DNA from: an uncultured Oscillospiraceae bacterium | GTDB lineage: Bacteria > Bacillota > Clostridia > UBA1212 > SIG427 | Direction: 5' to 3' | NCBI GenBank assembly: GCA_902465325.1 | Contig: CABQMV010000021.1 | Location: forward strand, 1-20,963 | DNA length: 20,963 bases | Shown here: positions 7,640 to 14,691 of the stretch, piece after piece | Numbering within the stretch: the stretch's first letter is position 1 | Layout of the letters: the number at the start of each line of letters is the position of its first letter | Notes under the pieces: model-generated | The model's input: the letters and a program-made list of their open reading frames with translations, nothing else | Told to the model about the DNA's origin: nothing | Databases searched by the model: none | Program-made: the position numbers and the translations under genes

Positions 7640-10020
7640 TTTTCAAAAACGCGGGCAGCGATCTCCACCGAAGCCTTGGCATCTCTGGCATAGAAATCGG
7701 CCCCAATACGATCTGCATATTCCTGCGTAAGCACCGCGCCGCCTACCATGATTTTCACCTCTGGCACTGCCTTTCGCAAAGCCGCTATGGTCTCCTCCAT
7801 ACTTTTTACTGTTGTGGTCATCAGCGCACTGAGTCCTACTAATTTTATCTTTTGCCTCAGGGTCTCTTCTACAATTCGTTCCCAGGGCACATCCCGTCCC
7901 AGGTCAAAAACCTGGTATCCGTAATTTTCTAAGATAATTTTAACAATATTTTTCCCGATGTCGTGGATATCTCCCTTTACCGTAGCCAGTATAAGCCGGC
8001 CCTTATGAAGCTCTGTATCCGCAGGCAATCGCTCCTTCAATACAGCAAAGGCTTCCTGCACAGTTTCTGCAGCCATTAAAAGCTGAGGCAGAAAAAGAAT
8101 TCCTTTCTCATACTGGTCCCCCACCCGGTTCAGCGCCGGGATTAAAATCTCATCCACAACCTGCAGCTCTTTTTTTGTTTCCAATGCCCGCAGAGCAGCA
8201 GCTCTAGCCCTGTCCTTCAGCCCCTTGACAACACAGTCAAAGAGCTCCCCATTCCCGTCCTCTGCATCTTTTTTCGTAGTAGGCTTTACAGGGGTACTTT
8301 GGTCTTGAGGCGCCTGGCTCAGAGCATACCGTTCTACATACGATACACAGCTTATATCCTCCCCGTTCAAAACCCGGTGAGCATATACTCTGCTCATCAT
8401 ACCTTCGCTATTGGGATTAAGAATAGGCAAATCCAGTCCCGCAGCCAAGGCTTCTGTTAAAAAGCTCTCATTGATAATATCCCGCCTGGGTAAGCCAAAA
8501 GAGATATTGGACACACCTAAAACCGTCTTAACCCCCAGCAGGGATTTTACCTGAGACAAAGCGCGCAGCGTCTGGCCCGCGGCCTTTTGCTCTGCGGAGA
8601 CAGTCAGCGTCAGGCAGTCAATAAACACACGCTCCCGGGGAATCCCCTGCTCCTCTGCCCGGCAGACAATACGCTGGGCGATGCGCACCCGATCCTCCCA
8701 GCAGTCGGGAATCCCCTTTTCATCCAGCGTCAGTCCCACCACACAGGCCCCATATTTTTTGACCAGCGGTAAAATGGCAGACAAGGAGCGTTTCTCTCCG
8801 TTCACTGAATTTACAATCGCCCTGCCGTGATAAATTCTCAGGGCAGTTTCAATCGCTGCCGGATCAGAAGAATCAATCTGCAGCGGCAAATCCACAGCAG
8901 TTTGGAGACGGAGCACCACTTCCCGCATCATCTCTGACTCTCGAAGCTCCGGCAGTCCTACATTTACATCCAGAATATCTGCCCCGGCCTGGGCCTGAGA
9001 AAGGGCCTGCTCAGTGATATATCCAAAATCCCTCTTTAAAAGCGCCTCTTTAAAGCGCTTCTTCCCTGTGGGGTTGATCCGCTCTCCGATTACCCGCACA
9101 CCGTCCAGACAAACCACTCTAGTAGCCGAGGACAGACAAACAGGACGCTGTACGACAGGACGAATCCCCCTTTTTATTTTAGTAAGCCCTTTAATAAACT
9201 CAGGTGTAGTACCGCAGCAGCCCCCCAGAATTTCTATTCCCAGAGCAGCAATCTTCTCCATGCTGTCAGTAAAATCTCTGCAGGACACATCAAAAACGGT
9301 GATGCCGTTTACTTCGCGGGGCAGTCCTGCGTTAGGCTGAACGAGAATCGGTTTGTCAGTACAGCGAACCAGTCTCTCCGCCATAGGAAAAATTTCCTCC
9401 GGCCCCAGAGAACAGTTAATCCCCACTGCATCTGCAAAAGGCTCCGCAGCCAGAGCCATTGCCTCTACAGAACAGCCGGTGAACGTCCGTCCGCCTTTTT
9501 CAAAACTCATAGTACACAAAACAGGGAGAGAACAATTCTCAACTGCCGCCAGCAAAGCTGCTCTCAGCTCTCCCAGATCCGTCATTGTCTCAATCAGCAG
9601 TAAATCAGCGCCTGCTTCTGCACCTGCCAGAATCTGTTCTTTAAAAATATCGTACGCATCTTCAAAGGACAGCATCCCCAGAGGCTCCAAAAGCTGTCCA
9701 ATAGGACCGATGTCCAGAGCAATATAGCCGGGAGAAAGTTTTCGGATTTCCTCAATCGCTTTTTGTATCACCTGTCCGGGCGTATAGCCGGAGCCCTTTA
9801 GTTTCAGTCGGTTTGCGCCAAAGGTATTGGTCGTAATCACATCTGCGCCAGCCTCCCTGTACTGCCGATGAATTTTTAAAACCATATCCGGATCGGTAAA
9901 ATACAGAAGATTGGGATTGTCACCGGTCTTCATTCCTGCCTGCTGCAGCATAGTTCCCATAGCTCCGTCAAATATCAGATTTCTCTCTCTCACAATATCC
10001 GCAAACTCTTTTTTTGTCAT
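7636..10020 (-). CDS. metH: Cobalamin-dependent methionine synthase without reactivation domain
   Basis: MetH moves a methyl group from methyl-THF through methylcobalamin to homocysteine. Domains in order: homocysteine-binding barrel (about 1-290) with DGAMGTML (18-25) and zinc ligands C203 (INCSLGP) and C268/C269 (GGCCGTTPE); pterin-binding barrel (about 300-570) starting at GERINPTGK; four-helix cap and Rossmann B12 domain with DIHDIGKN (684-691), where H686 is the lower cobalt ligand. The chain ends at 794 residues, so the C-terminal SAM-binding reactivation domain of the E. coli-type enzyme is absent, as in several clostridial and Thermotoga enzymes. The frame is open up to 10185, but that part contains the promoter; the ATG at 10020, with AAGGA ten bases upstream, is the start. 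metF lies 1.3 kb away, on the other side of the padR pair. Confidence 0.94.
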   Translation of the reverse strand: MTKKEFADIVRERNLIFDGAMGTMLQQAGMKTGDNPNLLYFTDPDMVLKIHRQYREAGADVITTNTFGANRLKLKGSGYTPGQVIQKAIEEIRKLSPGYIALDIGPIGQLLEPLGMLSFEDAYDIFKEQILAGAEAGADLLLIETMTDLGELRAALLAAVENCSLPVLCTMSFEKGGRTFTGCSVEAMALAAEPFADAVGINCSLGPEEIFPMAERLVRCTDKPILVQPNAGLPREVNGITVFDVSCRDFTDSMEKIAALGIEILGGCCGTTPEFIKGLTKIKRGIRPVVQRPVCLSSATRVVCLDGVRVIGERINPTGKKRFKEALLKRDFGYITEQALSQAQAGADILDVNVGLPELRESEMMREVVLRLQTAVDLPLQIDSSDPAAIETALRIYHGRAIVNSVNGEKRSLSAILPLVKKYGACVVGLTLDEKGIPDCWEDRVRIAQRIVCRAEEQGIPRERVFIDCLTLTVSAEQKAAGQTLRALSQVKSLLGVKTVLGVSNISFGLPRRDIINESFLTEALAAGLDLPILNPNSEGMMSRVYAHRVLNGEDISCVSYVERYALSQAPQDQSTPVKPTTKKDAEDGNGELFDCVVKGLKDRARAAALRALETKKELQVVDEILIPALNRVGDQYEKGILFLPQLLMAAETVQEAFAVLKERLPADTELHKGRLILATVKGDIHDIGKNIVKIILENYGYQVFDLGRDVPWERIVEETLRQKIKLVGLSALMTTTVKSMEETIAALRKAVPEVKIMVGGAVLTQEYADRIGADFYARDAKASVEIAARVFEN

Positions 10021-10100
10021 GTAAATCCCATCCTTCACCGAAACTTTGACGGAGGACTGTGTACACCAGCACAAAGCAACTCCTCCTGCACGAACTGCAA
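10021..10100 (-). promoter_or_regulatory. Structured metH leader
   Basis: The predicted transcript leader folds into a hairpin with stem GGAGGA (10086-10081) and TCCTCC (10056-10051) enclosing a smaller helix (TTGTG with CACAG). The TCCTCC arm could instead pair with the AAGGA ribosome site at 10035-10031. This could be a translational switch, but it does not match the SAM, cobalamin, T-box or THF riboswitch patterns known to me. Confidence 0.35.
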
Positions 10101-10104
10101 AAGG

Positions 10105-10134
10105 AGTATACCATAAATATAGCACTGCGTACAA
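10105..10134 (-). promoter_or_regulatory. Promoter of metH
   Basis: The minus strand has TTGTAC (10134-10129), an 18-base spacer and an extended -10, TGG followed by TATACT (10110-10105). Transcription would start near 10098, leaving a leader of about 80 bases before the metH ATG. Confidence 0.65.
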
Positions 10135-10258
10135 ACCACTATGCTTTAAGAATGCCCCCAACAGGAAGATAGCCCTCTGGCCCAAGACCTGAAAGGCCCC
10201 TTGAGAAGAAATACTTCCCGATATAAATCCGCTTTTGGTTTTCCGGTTAATGGGTTTG

Positions 10259-10330
10259 GGCGGGCGGCGCTTGCTTCGCCGCCCGCCTGAGAAGCTGCGG
10301 CAGGCATTATATTTCTATATTCCCGCCGCA
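10259..10330. repeat. Pair of GC-rich hairpins in AT-rich intergenic DNA
   Basis: Two inverted repeats stand side by side. One is an 11-bp perfect stem, 10259-10269 against 10277-10287, with a 7-base loop. The other is a 9-position stem, 10296-10304 against 10322-10330, with a 17-base AT-rich loop; its only imperfect pair is a G-U wobble if read as minus-strand RNA and an A-C mismatch on the plus strand. There is no U-tract on either side, so these are not ordinary terminators. A dispersed repeat or a small structured RNA are the main options. Function unknown. Confidence 0.5.
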
Positions 10331-10412
10331 TAACGTTGAGGTATATATAATAGAAACAATAAGCGATTACACTTTAGCTTTTATATCTTCTTTCGCAGTT
10401 ATTTTCCTATCA

Positions 10413-10432
10413 CGTACAGATCTTTTTGTACG
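10413..10432. promoter_or_regulatory. Inverted repeat upstream of padR, possible operator
   Basis: CGTACA (10413-10418) and TGTACG (10427-10432) are exact inverted arms with an 8-base spacer. PadR proteins bind dyads of about this size and often repress their own promoter. The binding partner is a guess. Confidence 0.35.
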
Positions 10433-10445
10433 CCGCATATTTTAA

Positions 10446-10490
10446 TGACATCTAGTGTTAATAGATTATCATATCAAATACTTTATGTCA
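10446..10490. promoter_or_regulatory. Second dyad near the padR promoter
   Basis: TGACAT (10446-10451) and ATGTCA (10485-10490) are inverted and end 11 bases before the putative -35. ATGT/ACAT half-sites are known in PadR operators, but the 33-base spacing here is unusually wide. Confidence 0.25.
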
Positions 10491-10501
10491 ACTATTATTT
10501 A

Positions 10502-10530
10502 TTGCTTTTCCAATTGGCCTATGATATTAT
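10502..10530 (+). promoter_or_regulatory. Promoter of the padR pair
   Basis: TTGCTT (10502-10507), a 17-base spacer and TATTAT (10525-10530) fit a sigma-A promoter about 60 bases before the padR ATG. Confidence 0.5.
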
Positions 10531-10590
10531 GATTTCAGAAATAAATTTGTTTTTCATGCGTGCCAAATTTAACGAAGATGGGAACCGGAT

Positions 10591-10977
10591 ATGTCAGAGG
10601 ACTACAGAAACTCAATTCAGGAAAACTTAAAACGGGGAACCACGGATATGGTAATTCTTTATCTTCTCTCAAAGGAAGATATGTACGGCTACCAACTCAA
10701 TCAGAAAATAACAGAGCTCAGCAAAAATCGGATTGTTATAAAGGAAGGCTGTCTCTACCCGCCCGTATACAGAATGGAAAGCAAAGGATTTTTATGCAAA
10801 CGCAAGGAATTTTCTCCTTCCGGCATGGTCAGAAATTATTTTCATATAACCGAAGCGGGAAGAGAATATTTAAATACTATGATTGAAGAATATAAAATGC
10901 TTGCAGCGGGAATAGAAGATATATTTACATTCAGGGGAGTTGAAGAAGATGGAGCGAATTCTGCGCAGGAACATTAA
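10591..10977 (+). CDS. PadR-family transcriptional regulator
   Basis: This 128-residue protein has the winged-helix PadR pattern: RGTTDMVILYLL (15-26), MYGYQL (31-36) at the start of the recognition region, EGCLYPPVYRME (52-63) and the wing/C-terminal strand YFHITEAGREYL (83-94). It is of the short, PF03551-like type, which dimerises and usually represses its own operon and a nearby target. The gene has only a weak ribosome site (GATGGG). It overlaps the next gene, a HAAS-type membrane protein, by 29 bases, the usual partner arrangement in Firmicutes. The inducer is unknown. It sits between metH and metF on the opposite strand, but nothing shows that it controls them. Confidence 0.88.
   Translation: MSEDYRNSIQENLKRGTTDMVILYLLSKEDMYGYQLNQKITELSKNRIVIKEGCLYPPVYRMESKGFLCKRKEFSPSGMVRNYFHITEAGREYLNTMIEEYKMLAAGIEDIFTFRGVEEDGANSAQEH
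10933..10939 (+). promoter_or_regulatory. Ribosome binding site that sets the HAAS-gene start
   Basis: AGGGGAG inside padR lies nine bases before the ATG at 10949. The alternative TTG at 10940 directly abuts this site and is too close to use it. Confidence 0.65.
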
Positions 10978-11326
10978 CAAATACCTCAAAAGTATTAAAA
11001 GAAATATGATTCTGGTAAATCGAGAGACAAAAATATTCTTGAGAAATCTAAAAGAAGAAATTGATTTATTTGTTCAGGCAAACAAGGCTACGGACATTGC
11101 AGAAATAAGAAGGCATTTTGGTTCGGCAAAGGAAATCGCTCTGGAATTTCGAAAAGATGACGATATCCAGCAGCTGAAGAAAAAGGCCCGTACAGTCACC
11201 GTTGTCAAGGTTGCGATCATCACCGCCGCCGTTGTACTGGTGCTGTGGGCCTCAGGCATCATTATCTCGGATATTATATTCAGCAGTAAGGGCTACGATG
11301 TTATAACCGTTACGACGATCCCATAA
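10949..11326 (+). CDS. Small HAAS-type membrane protein, partner of PadR
   Basis: The 125-residue product has a soluble helical N-terminus (1-70) ending in IRRHFGSAKEIALEF, which resembles the HAAS/DUF1700 signature (alternating helices closing with G-S-x-K-E-I-A), a charged linker, one membrane segment (about 82-106) and a short outer tail. Proteins of this kind are commonly encoded just after a padR gene and are thought to pass a membrane or envelope signal to it; the mechanism is not settled. The start at 10949 is chosen on its ribosome site and lies 29 bases inside padR. The TAA stop directly abuts the metF stop on the other strand. Family membership rests on pattern similarity, so it is less sure than the PadR call. 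Confidence 0.7.
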   Translation: MERILRRNINKYLKSIKRNMILVNRETKIFLRNLKEEIDLFVQANKATDIAEIRRHFGSAKEIALEFRKDDDIQQLKKKARTVTVVKVAIITAAVVLVLWASGIIISDIIFSSKGYDVITVTTIP

Positions 11327-12205
11327 TTACCCCAGCAGGTTCCCTATCAGCAGTGTAATTTTTCTGGCTACGGCAGGGTTATTCATGGTATAAAGATGGA
11401 TTCCTCTGACACCCTGAGATACCAGCTCCAGAATTTGCTGGGCCGCACAGATAATACCGGCATCCCGCATAGACAGAGGATCGTTTTCATATTTGTCAAT
11501 AATCCTCATAAGCCAGCCCGGAATGGTGGCGCCGCACATATTAACCATTTTGTGGATCTGCTTTTTGCTGGTAATCGGCATGATTCCCGCAGAAATCGGT
11601 ACACGGATGCCTACCTGCTGGGCCTTATCCATAAAACGGTAAAATTTATCGTTATCAAAAAAGAGCTGGCTTACCAGATGGCCTACTCCTGCATCCACCT
11701 TTTCCTTTAGATAGCGGATATCTGTGTCCGAATCCGGAGACTCTCCGTGCTTTTCCGGATAACAGGCCCCCACGATATGAAAATCCCCTTTTTCTTTTAT
11801 ATATGCAATCAGGTCTGCCGCATGGGCAAAATCTCTTTCTGCCGCAGGCAGTACAGGGGTCCCGTCCTTCGGCTGATCCCCCCGCAAAGCCAGGATATTG
11901 GAAACCTGCTTCCTCTTCAGCTCCTCTAATATCGCATCAATGTCTCTGCGGCCAGCGCAGATACAGGTCAAATGTGCCAGAGGCTCTATCTTCAGCTTGG
12001 ATTTTACAATAGCAGACAGCTCCGCGGTGCGGTTCTCCCGAACACTGCCGCCTGCGCCATAGGTAACACTGATATAGTCCGGAGACAAGTCTCCCAGCGC
12101 CTCAATGGTATCATATACCGTGTTGACCCCCGATTCCGCTTTCGGAGGAAATATTTCAAAGGAATATACCACTTTTTTCTTTTCAAACAATTTGCTTATA
12201 TTCAT
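11327..12205 (-). CDS. metF: Methylenetetrahydrofolate reductase
   Basis: MetF reduces 5,10-methylene-THF to 5-methyl-THF using bound FAD, supplying the methyl group used by MetH. The 292-residue sequence has the N-terminal FEIFPPK block with catalytic E17, SVTYGAGGS (about 46-54), a folate-site region HLTC, ALRGDQP (about 103-109) and SQLFFDNDKF in the second half. It matches the short bacterial MetF without a regulatory domain. The ATG follows the lon stop after one base (TAATATG), so it is almost certainly translated after lon on the same message. Pairing with metH 2.2 kb away supports a role in methionine synthesis, though MetF could also serve a C1 pathway. It converges on the HAAS gene without overlap. 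Confidence 0.93.
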   Translation of the reverse strand: MNISKLFEKKKVVYSFEIFPPKAESGVNTVYDTIEALGDLSPDYISVTYGAGGSVRENRTAELSAIVKSKLKIEPLAHLTCICAGRRDIDAILEELKRKQVSNILALRGDQPKDGTPVLPAAERDFAHAADLIAYIKEKGDFHIVGACYPEKHGESPDSDTDIRYLKEKVDAGVGHLVSQLFFDNDKFYRFMDKAQQVGIRVPISAGIMPITSKKQIHKMVNMCGATIPGWLMRIIDKYENDPLSMRDAGIICAAQQILELVSQGVRGIHLYTMNNPAVARKITLLIGNLLG

Positions 12206-12206
12206 A

Positions 12207-14546
12207 TTAACGAAGCGCCTCCCTCAGCACCTGGTCCATATTCTTTACATAAATAATTTTTATTTTATCTTTTACGGAATCCGGAATTTCCTGCTGGTCC
12301 CGACGGTTTGCCTCCGGTACCAGAATGGAAGACACCCCCTTGCGGAGAGCCGCCAGAGATTTCTCTTTCAGTCCTCCTATAGGAAGCACATCTCCCAAAA
12401 TTGTAATCTCCCCTGTCATGGCCACCTCGTGGCGAACCGGTTTACCGGTAAGAGCAGACACCATTGCCGTAGCCATTGTAATACCGGCAGAGGGACCGTC
12501 CTTCGGCGTAGCGCCCTCCGGTACATGTATATGAATATCTCTGCTTTTATAGAAAGCCTCAGGAAGCCCCAGCTGTTCCGTCTGAGAACGGATATAGCTC
12601 AAAGCAGCTCTGGCAGATTCCTTCATAACCTCTCCCAGGCTTCCCGTAAGCTCCATATGACCCGTGCCGGGAAATGTATTGACCTCTACAGAAAGCGTCA
12701 CCCCTCCTACAGAGGTCCAGGCCAGCCCGTTGGCTACCCCCACTCTGTCCTGCTGGATATAGTCCTCCTCATAGCGTCTGGACGGTCCTAAATATCGGAC
12801 CAGCTGCTTTTCCGTTACAGAAAGAGTCTTCTTGCCCAGATCCGTCATTTCCAGCACAGCCTTCCGTATAACGGCAGCCAGCGTACGCTCCAACTGCCTA
12901 ACACCGCTTTCCGCCGTATAATCCCAAATTAACTTTTCAAGAATTTTATCGCTGAATTTTACAGTTCCTGCAGGCAGGCCCAATGCCTTCAGCTGCTTCG
13001 GAAGCAAATGACGTTTTGCAATTTCAAGCTTTTCCTCGGAGGAATATCCTGTAATTTCTATAACTTCCATGCGGTCTCGCAAAGGCTCCGGCACAGCCTC
13101 CAGATCGTTTGCTGTAGTCAGAAAGGTGACCTGTGAAAGGTCAAAGGGCAGCTCCAGGTAGTGGTCCCGAAAACTAAAATTCTGTTCTCCGTCTAAAACC
13201 TCCAGCAAAGCAGCAGCAGGATCTCCGTGCATATCCTTCCCCAGCTTGTCAATCTCGTCCAAAAGCAGCAGCGGGTTAACCGTCCCGACCTGCTTCACTG
13301 CAGTAAGAATACGTCCGGGCATAGCACCAATATAGGTTTTTCTATGTCCCCTGATGTCTGCCTCATCATGAATCCCACCCAGAGACATTCTCACATATTT
13401 TTTATTCATGGCCTCTGCAATACTTTTAGCGATAGACGTCTTTCCCACGCCGGGAGGTCCATAGAGACAAATAATAGGGTCTCTGCCGTCTGTCCGTCTG
13501 CTCCGAACTGCCAGATATTCCAGTATTCTCTCCTTTACCTTCTCCATTCCGTAATGGTCTCTGTTTAAAATACTCCGGGCGTTTCCAATGTCATCCGCCT
13601 CCTGGGTCGTCTTCCCCCAGGGCAGTTCAAAAACAAAATCCAGATAGCTTCTCAGCAGCTGACTGTCCGGCTGCTGAGGATTCAGCCGCTCCAACCGGGA
13701 AATATCCTTTTCCAGTTTTTTCCGGATCTCTTCGTTAAAACTTCCTTCCGCCAGCTTTCTCCTGTACTCTTCTATCTCCTGACTGTCGCTGTCACCCAGC
13801 TCTTCTTTTAAAAGCCGAATTTCTTCTCTGATATAAGCTTCTTTTTGCTGCTGGTTAAAGTTTTCCTGAACACTCAGGTTAACTCGATTAACGGTCCGCA
13901 TAAGATCCAGCTGATACCTGCTGAATTCTATCATAAGATCCATACGCTTTTTTAAATCCGACTCCTCCAGCAATTCCTGCTTTTTGAGAAAAGGGACCTC
14001 CAGGGCATTGGCTGCCGCAAAAGAAAAAGCCTGTCCGTCAAATATAGTAGACAGCCTTCTGACTACTCCGTCCGGACCGTGGAAGGCCATCCGGTATTCA
14101 CTAATCTGATCCAGCAAAATCTGCTTTCTGGCCTGGTAGTCCATGGTATCCGCAAATTTGCGTCCTCTTCCGGGAGAAGGCTTTATGGCTGCGTTAACAT
14201 ACAGGTCGGCAGGCTCTGCCTCCTGCAAGCGGGCTCTGTATAGGCCCTCTACAACAATACGCTTCCTGCCGTTGGGAAATACAGTACATTCCTTGATACT
14301 GCAAACAGTCCCTGTAGCGTAAAGGTCAGAGGCTTCCGGGTCCTCCTGTTCCGGATATTTCTGCGCCGTTAAAAAAACATCGCACTGCGTTTGAACTGCG
14401 GCGTTTATGGCGTGAACGGATACGGATCTTGAAACATCTATTGCAATTTCTGTATCCGGAAAAACGCAAATTCCCTTCAGCGGAACTAAGGGCAGCGTTT
14501 GTACGTTTCTTGCATCTTTTTTTCTGTCTATCTGCTTCTTTTTCAT
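12207..14546 (-). CDS. lon: ATP-dependent protease Lon (LonA type)
   Basis: Lon is a cytoplasmic hexameric AAA+ protease that removes damaged and regulatory proteins. The 779-residue chain shows the N-terminal substrate domain (about 15-215), a coiled-coil stretch (about 215-300), Walker A GPPGVGKT (363-370), Walker B LLLLDEID (426-433), and the protease domain with the Ser-Lys dyad S686 (DGPSAG) and K729 (PIGGLKEK), 43 residues apart as in the E. coli enzyme. Length is normal. The ATG at 14546 has an AAAGGA site somewhat far upstream (12 bases). A consensus promoter lies at 14586-14614. No CIRCE heat-shock element is seen. Only one base separates it from metF, an unusual partner. Confidence 0.96.
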   Translation of the reverse strand: MKKKQIDRKKDARNVQTLPLVPLKGICVFPDTEIAIDVSRSVSVHAINAAVQTQCDVFLTAQKYPEQEDPEASDLYATGTVCSIKECTVFPNGRKRIVVEGLYRARLQEAEPADLYVNAAIKPSPGRGRKFADTMDYQARKQILLDQISEYRMAFHGPDGVVRRLSTIFDGQAFSFAAANALEVPFLKKQELLEESDLKKRMDLMIEFSRYQLDLMRTVNRVNLSVQENFNQQQKEAYIREEIRLLKEELGDSDSQEIEEYRRKLAEGSFNEEIRKKLEKDISRLERLNPQQPDSQLLRSYLDFVFELPWGKTTQEADDIGNARSILNRDHYGMEKVKERILEYLAVRSRRTDGRDPIICLYGPPGVGKTSIAKSIAEAMNKKYVRMSLGGIHDEADIRGHRKTYIGAMPGRILTAVKQVGTVNPLLLLDEIDKLGKDMHGDPAAALLEVLDGEQNFSFRDHYLELPFDLSQVTFLTTANDLEAVPEPLRDRMEVIEITGYSSEEKLEIAKRHLLPKQLKALGLPAGTVKFSDKILEKLIWDYTAESGVRQLERTLAAVIRKAVLEMTDLGKKTLSVTEKQLVRYLGPSRRYEEDYIQQDRVGVANGLAWTSVGGVTLSVEVNTFPGTGHMELTGSLGEVMKESARAALSYIRSQTEQLGLPEAFYKSRDIHIHVPEGATPKDGPSAGITMATAMVSALTGKPVRHEVAMTGEITILGDVLPIGGLKEKSLAALRKGVSSILVPEANRRDQQEIPDSVKDKIKIIYVKNMDQVLREALR

Positions 14547-14585
14547 GTATAATATATATCCTTTGTATTGTAATCTTCATCATGA

Positions 14586-14614
14586 AGTATAACAATTTAA
14601 AGCAGATTTGACAA
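14586..14614 (-). promoter_or_regulatory. Promoter of lon-metF
   Basis: On the minus strand TTGTCA (14614-14609), 17 bases, then TATACT (14591-14586). A short dyad, CTTCAT against ATGAAG (14576-14588), overlaps the -10 edge and the start region and could be an operator. Confidence 0.7.
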
Positions 14615-14617
14615 CCG

Positions 14618-14661
14618 AGAAAAAAGAACCGCTTCAAATCAAATTGACAGAAGCGGTTCTT
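14618..14661 (-). terminator. Rho-independent terminator of gdhA
   Basis: A perfect 12-bp stem (14650-14661 with 14624-14635; arms AAGAACCGCTTC and GAAGCGGTTCTT) with a 14-base loop is followed on the minus strand by a run of T. It begins 30 bases after the gdhA stop and ends just before the lon promoter. Confidence 0.9.
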
Positions 14662-14691
14662 AAAATAGATTTCTTATAGCCTGCGGACAGA

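Larger units (their letters stand above)
10021..10590. other. Intergenic region between metH and padR (570 bases)
   Basis: No convincing gene is seen here. A 61-codon frame on the minus strand (10146-10331) has no ribosome site and runs through the GC-rich hairpins, so it is not called. The left part holds the metH promoter and leader, the centre the GC-rich hairpin pair, and the right part (10332-10590) is AT-rich with the padR promoter and inverted repeats. The sharp base-composition step near 10330 suggests that two pieces of different origin were joined. Confidence 0.6.

Noticed and set aside
10021..10185. N-terminal extension of MetH to 10185
   Set aside because: The open stretch contains a good promoter and leader, and the added residues do not resemble MetH; the ATG at 10020 begins directly with the family's N-terminus.
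10021..10330. SAM, cobalamin or T-box riboswitch ahead of metH
   Set aside because: None of the conserved cores of these classes could be found on the minus strand, although such control is common for metH in Firmicutes.
10146..10331. A 61-codon minus-strand frame upstream of metH
   Set aside because: It has no ribosome site and its codons run through the GC-rich hairpins, so the base pattern is better explained by secondary structure than by coding.
10445..10630. Plus-strand frame before padR
   Set aside because: It spans the padR promoter region, is AT-rich, has no ribosome site and overlaps padR in another frame.
14576..14588. CIRCE-type heat-shock operator near the lon promoter
   Set aside because: The dyad CTTCAT/ATGAAG is too short and does not match the 9-bp arms with 9-bp spacer of CIRCE.
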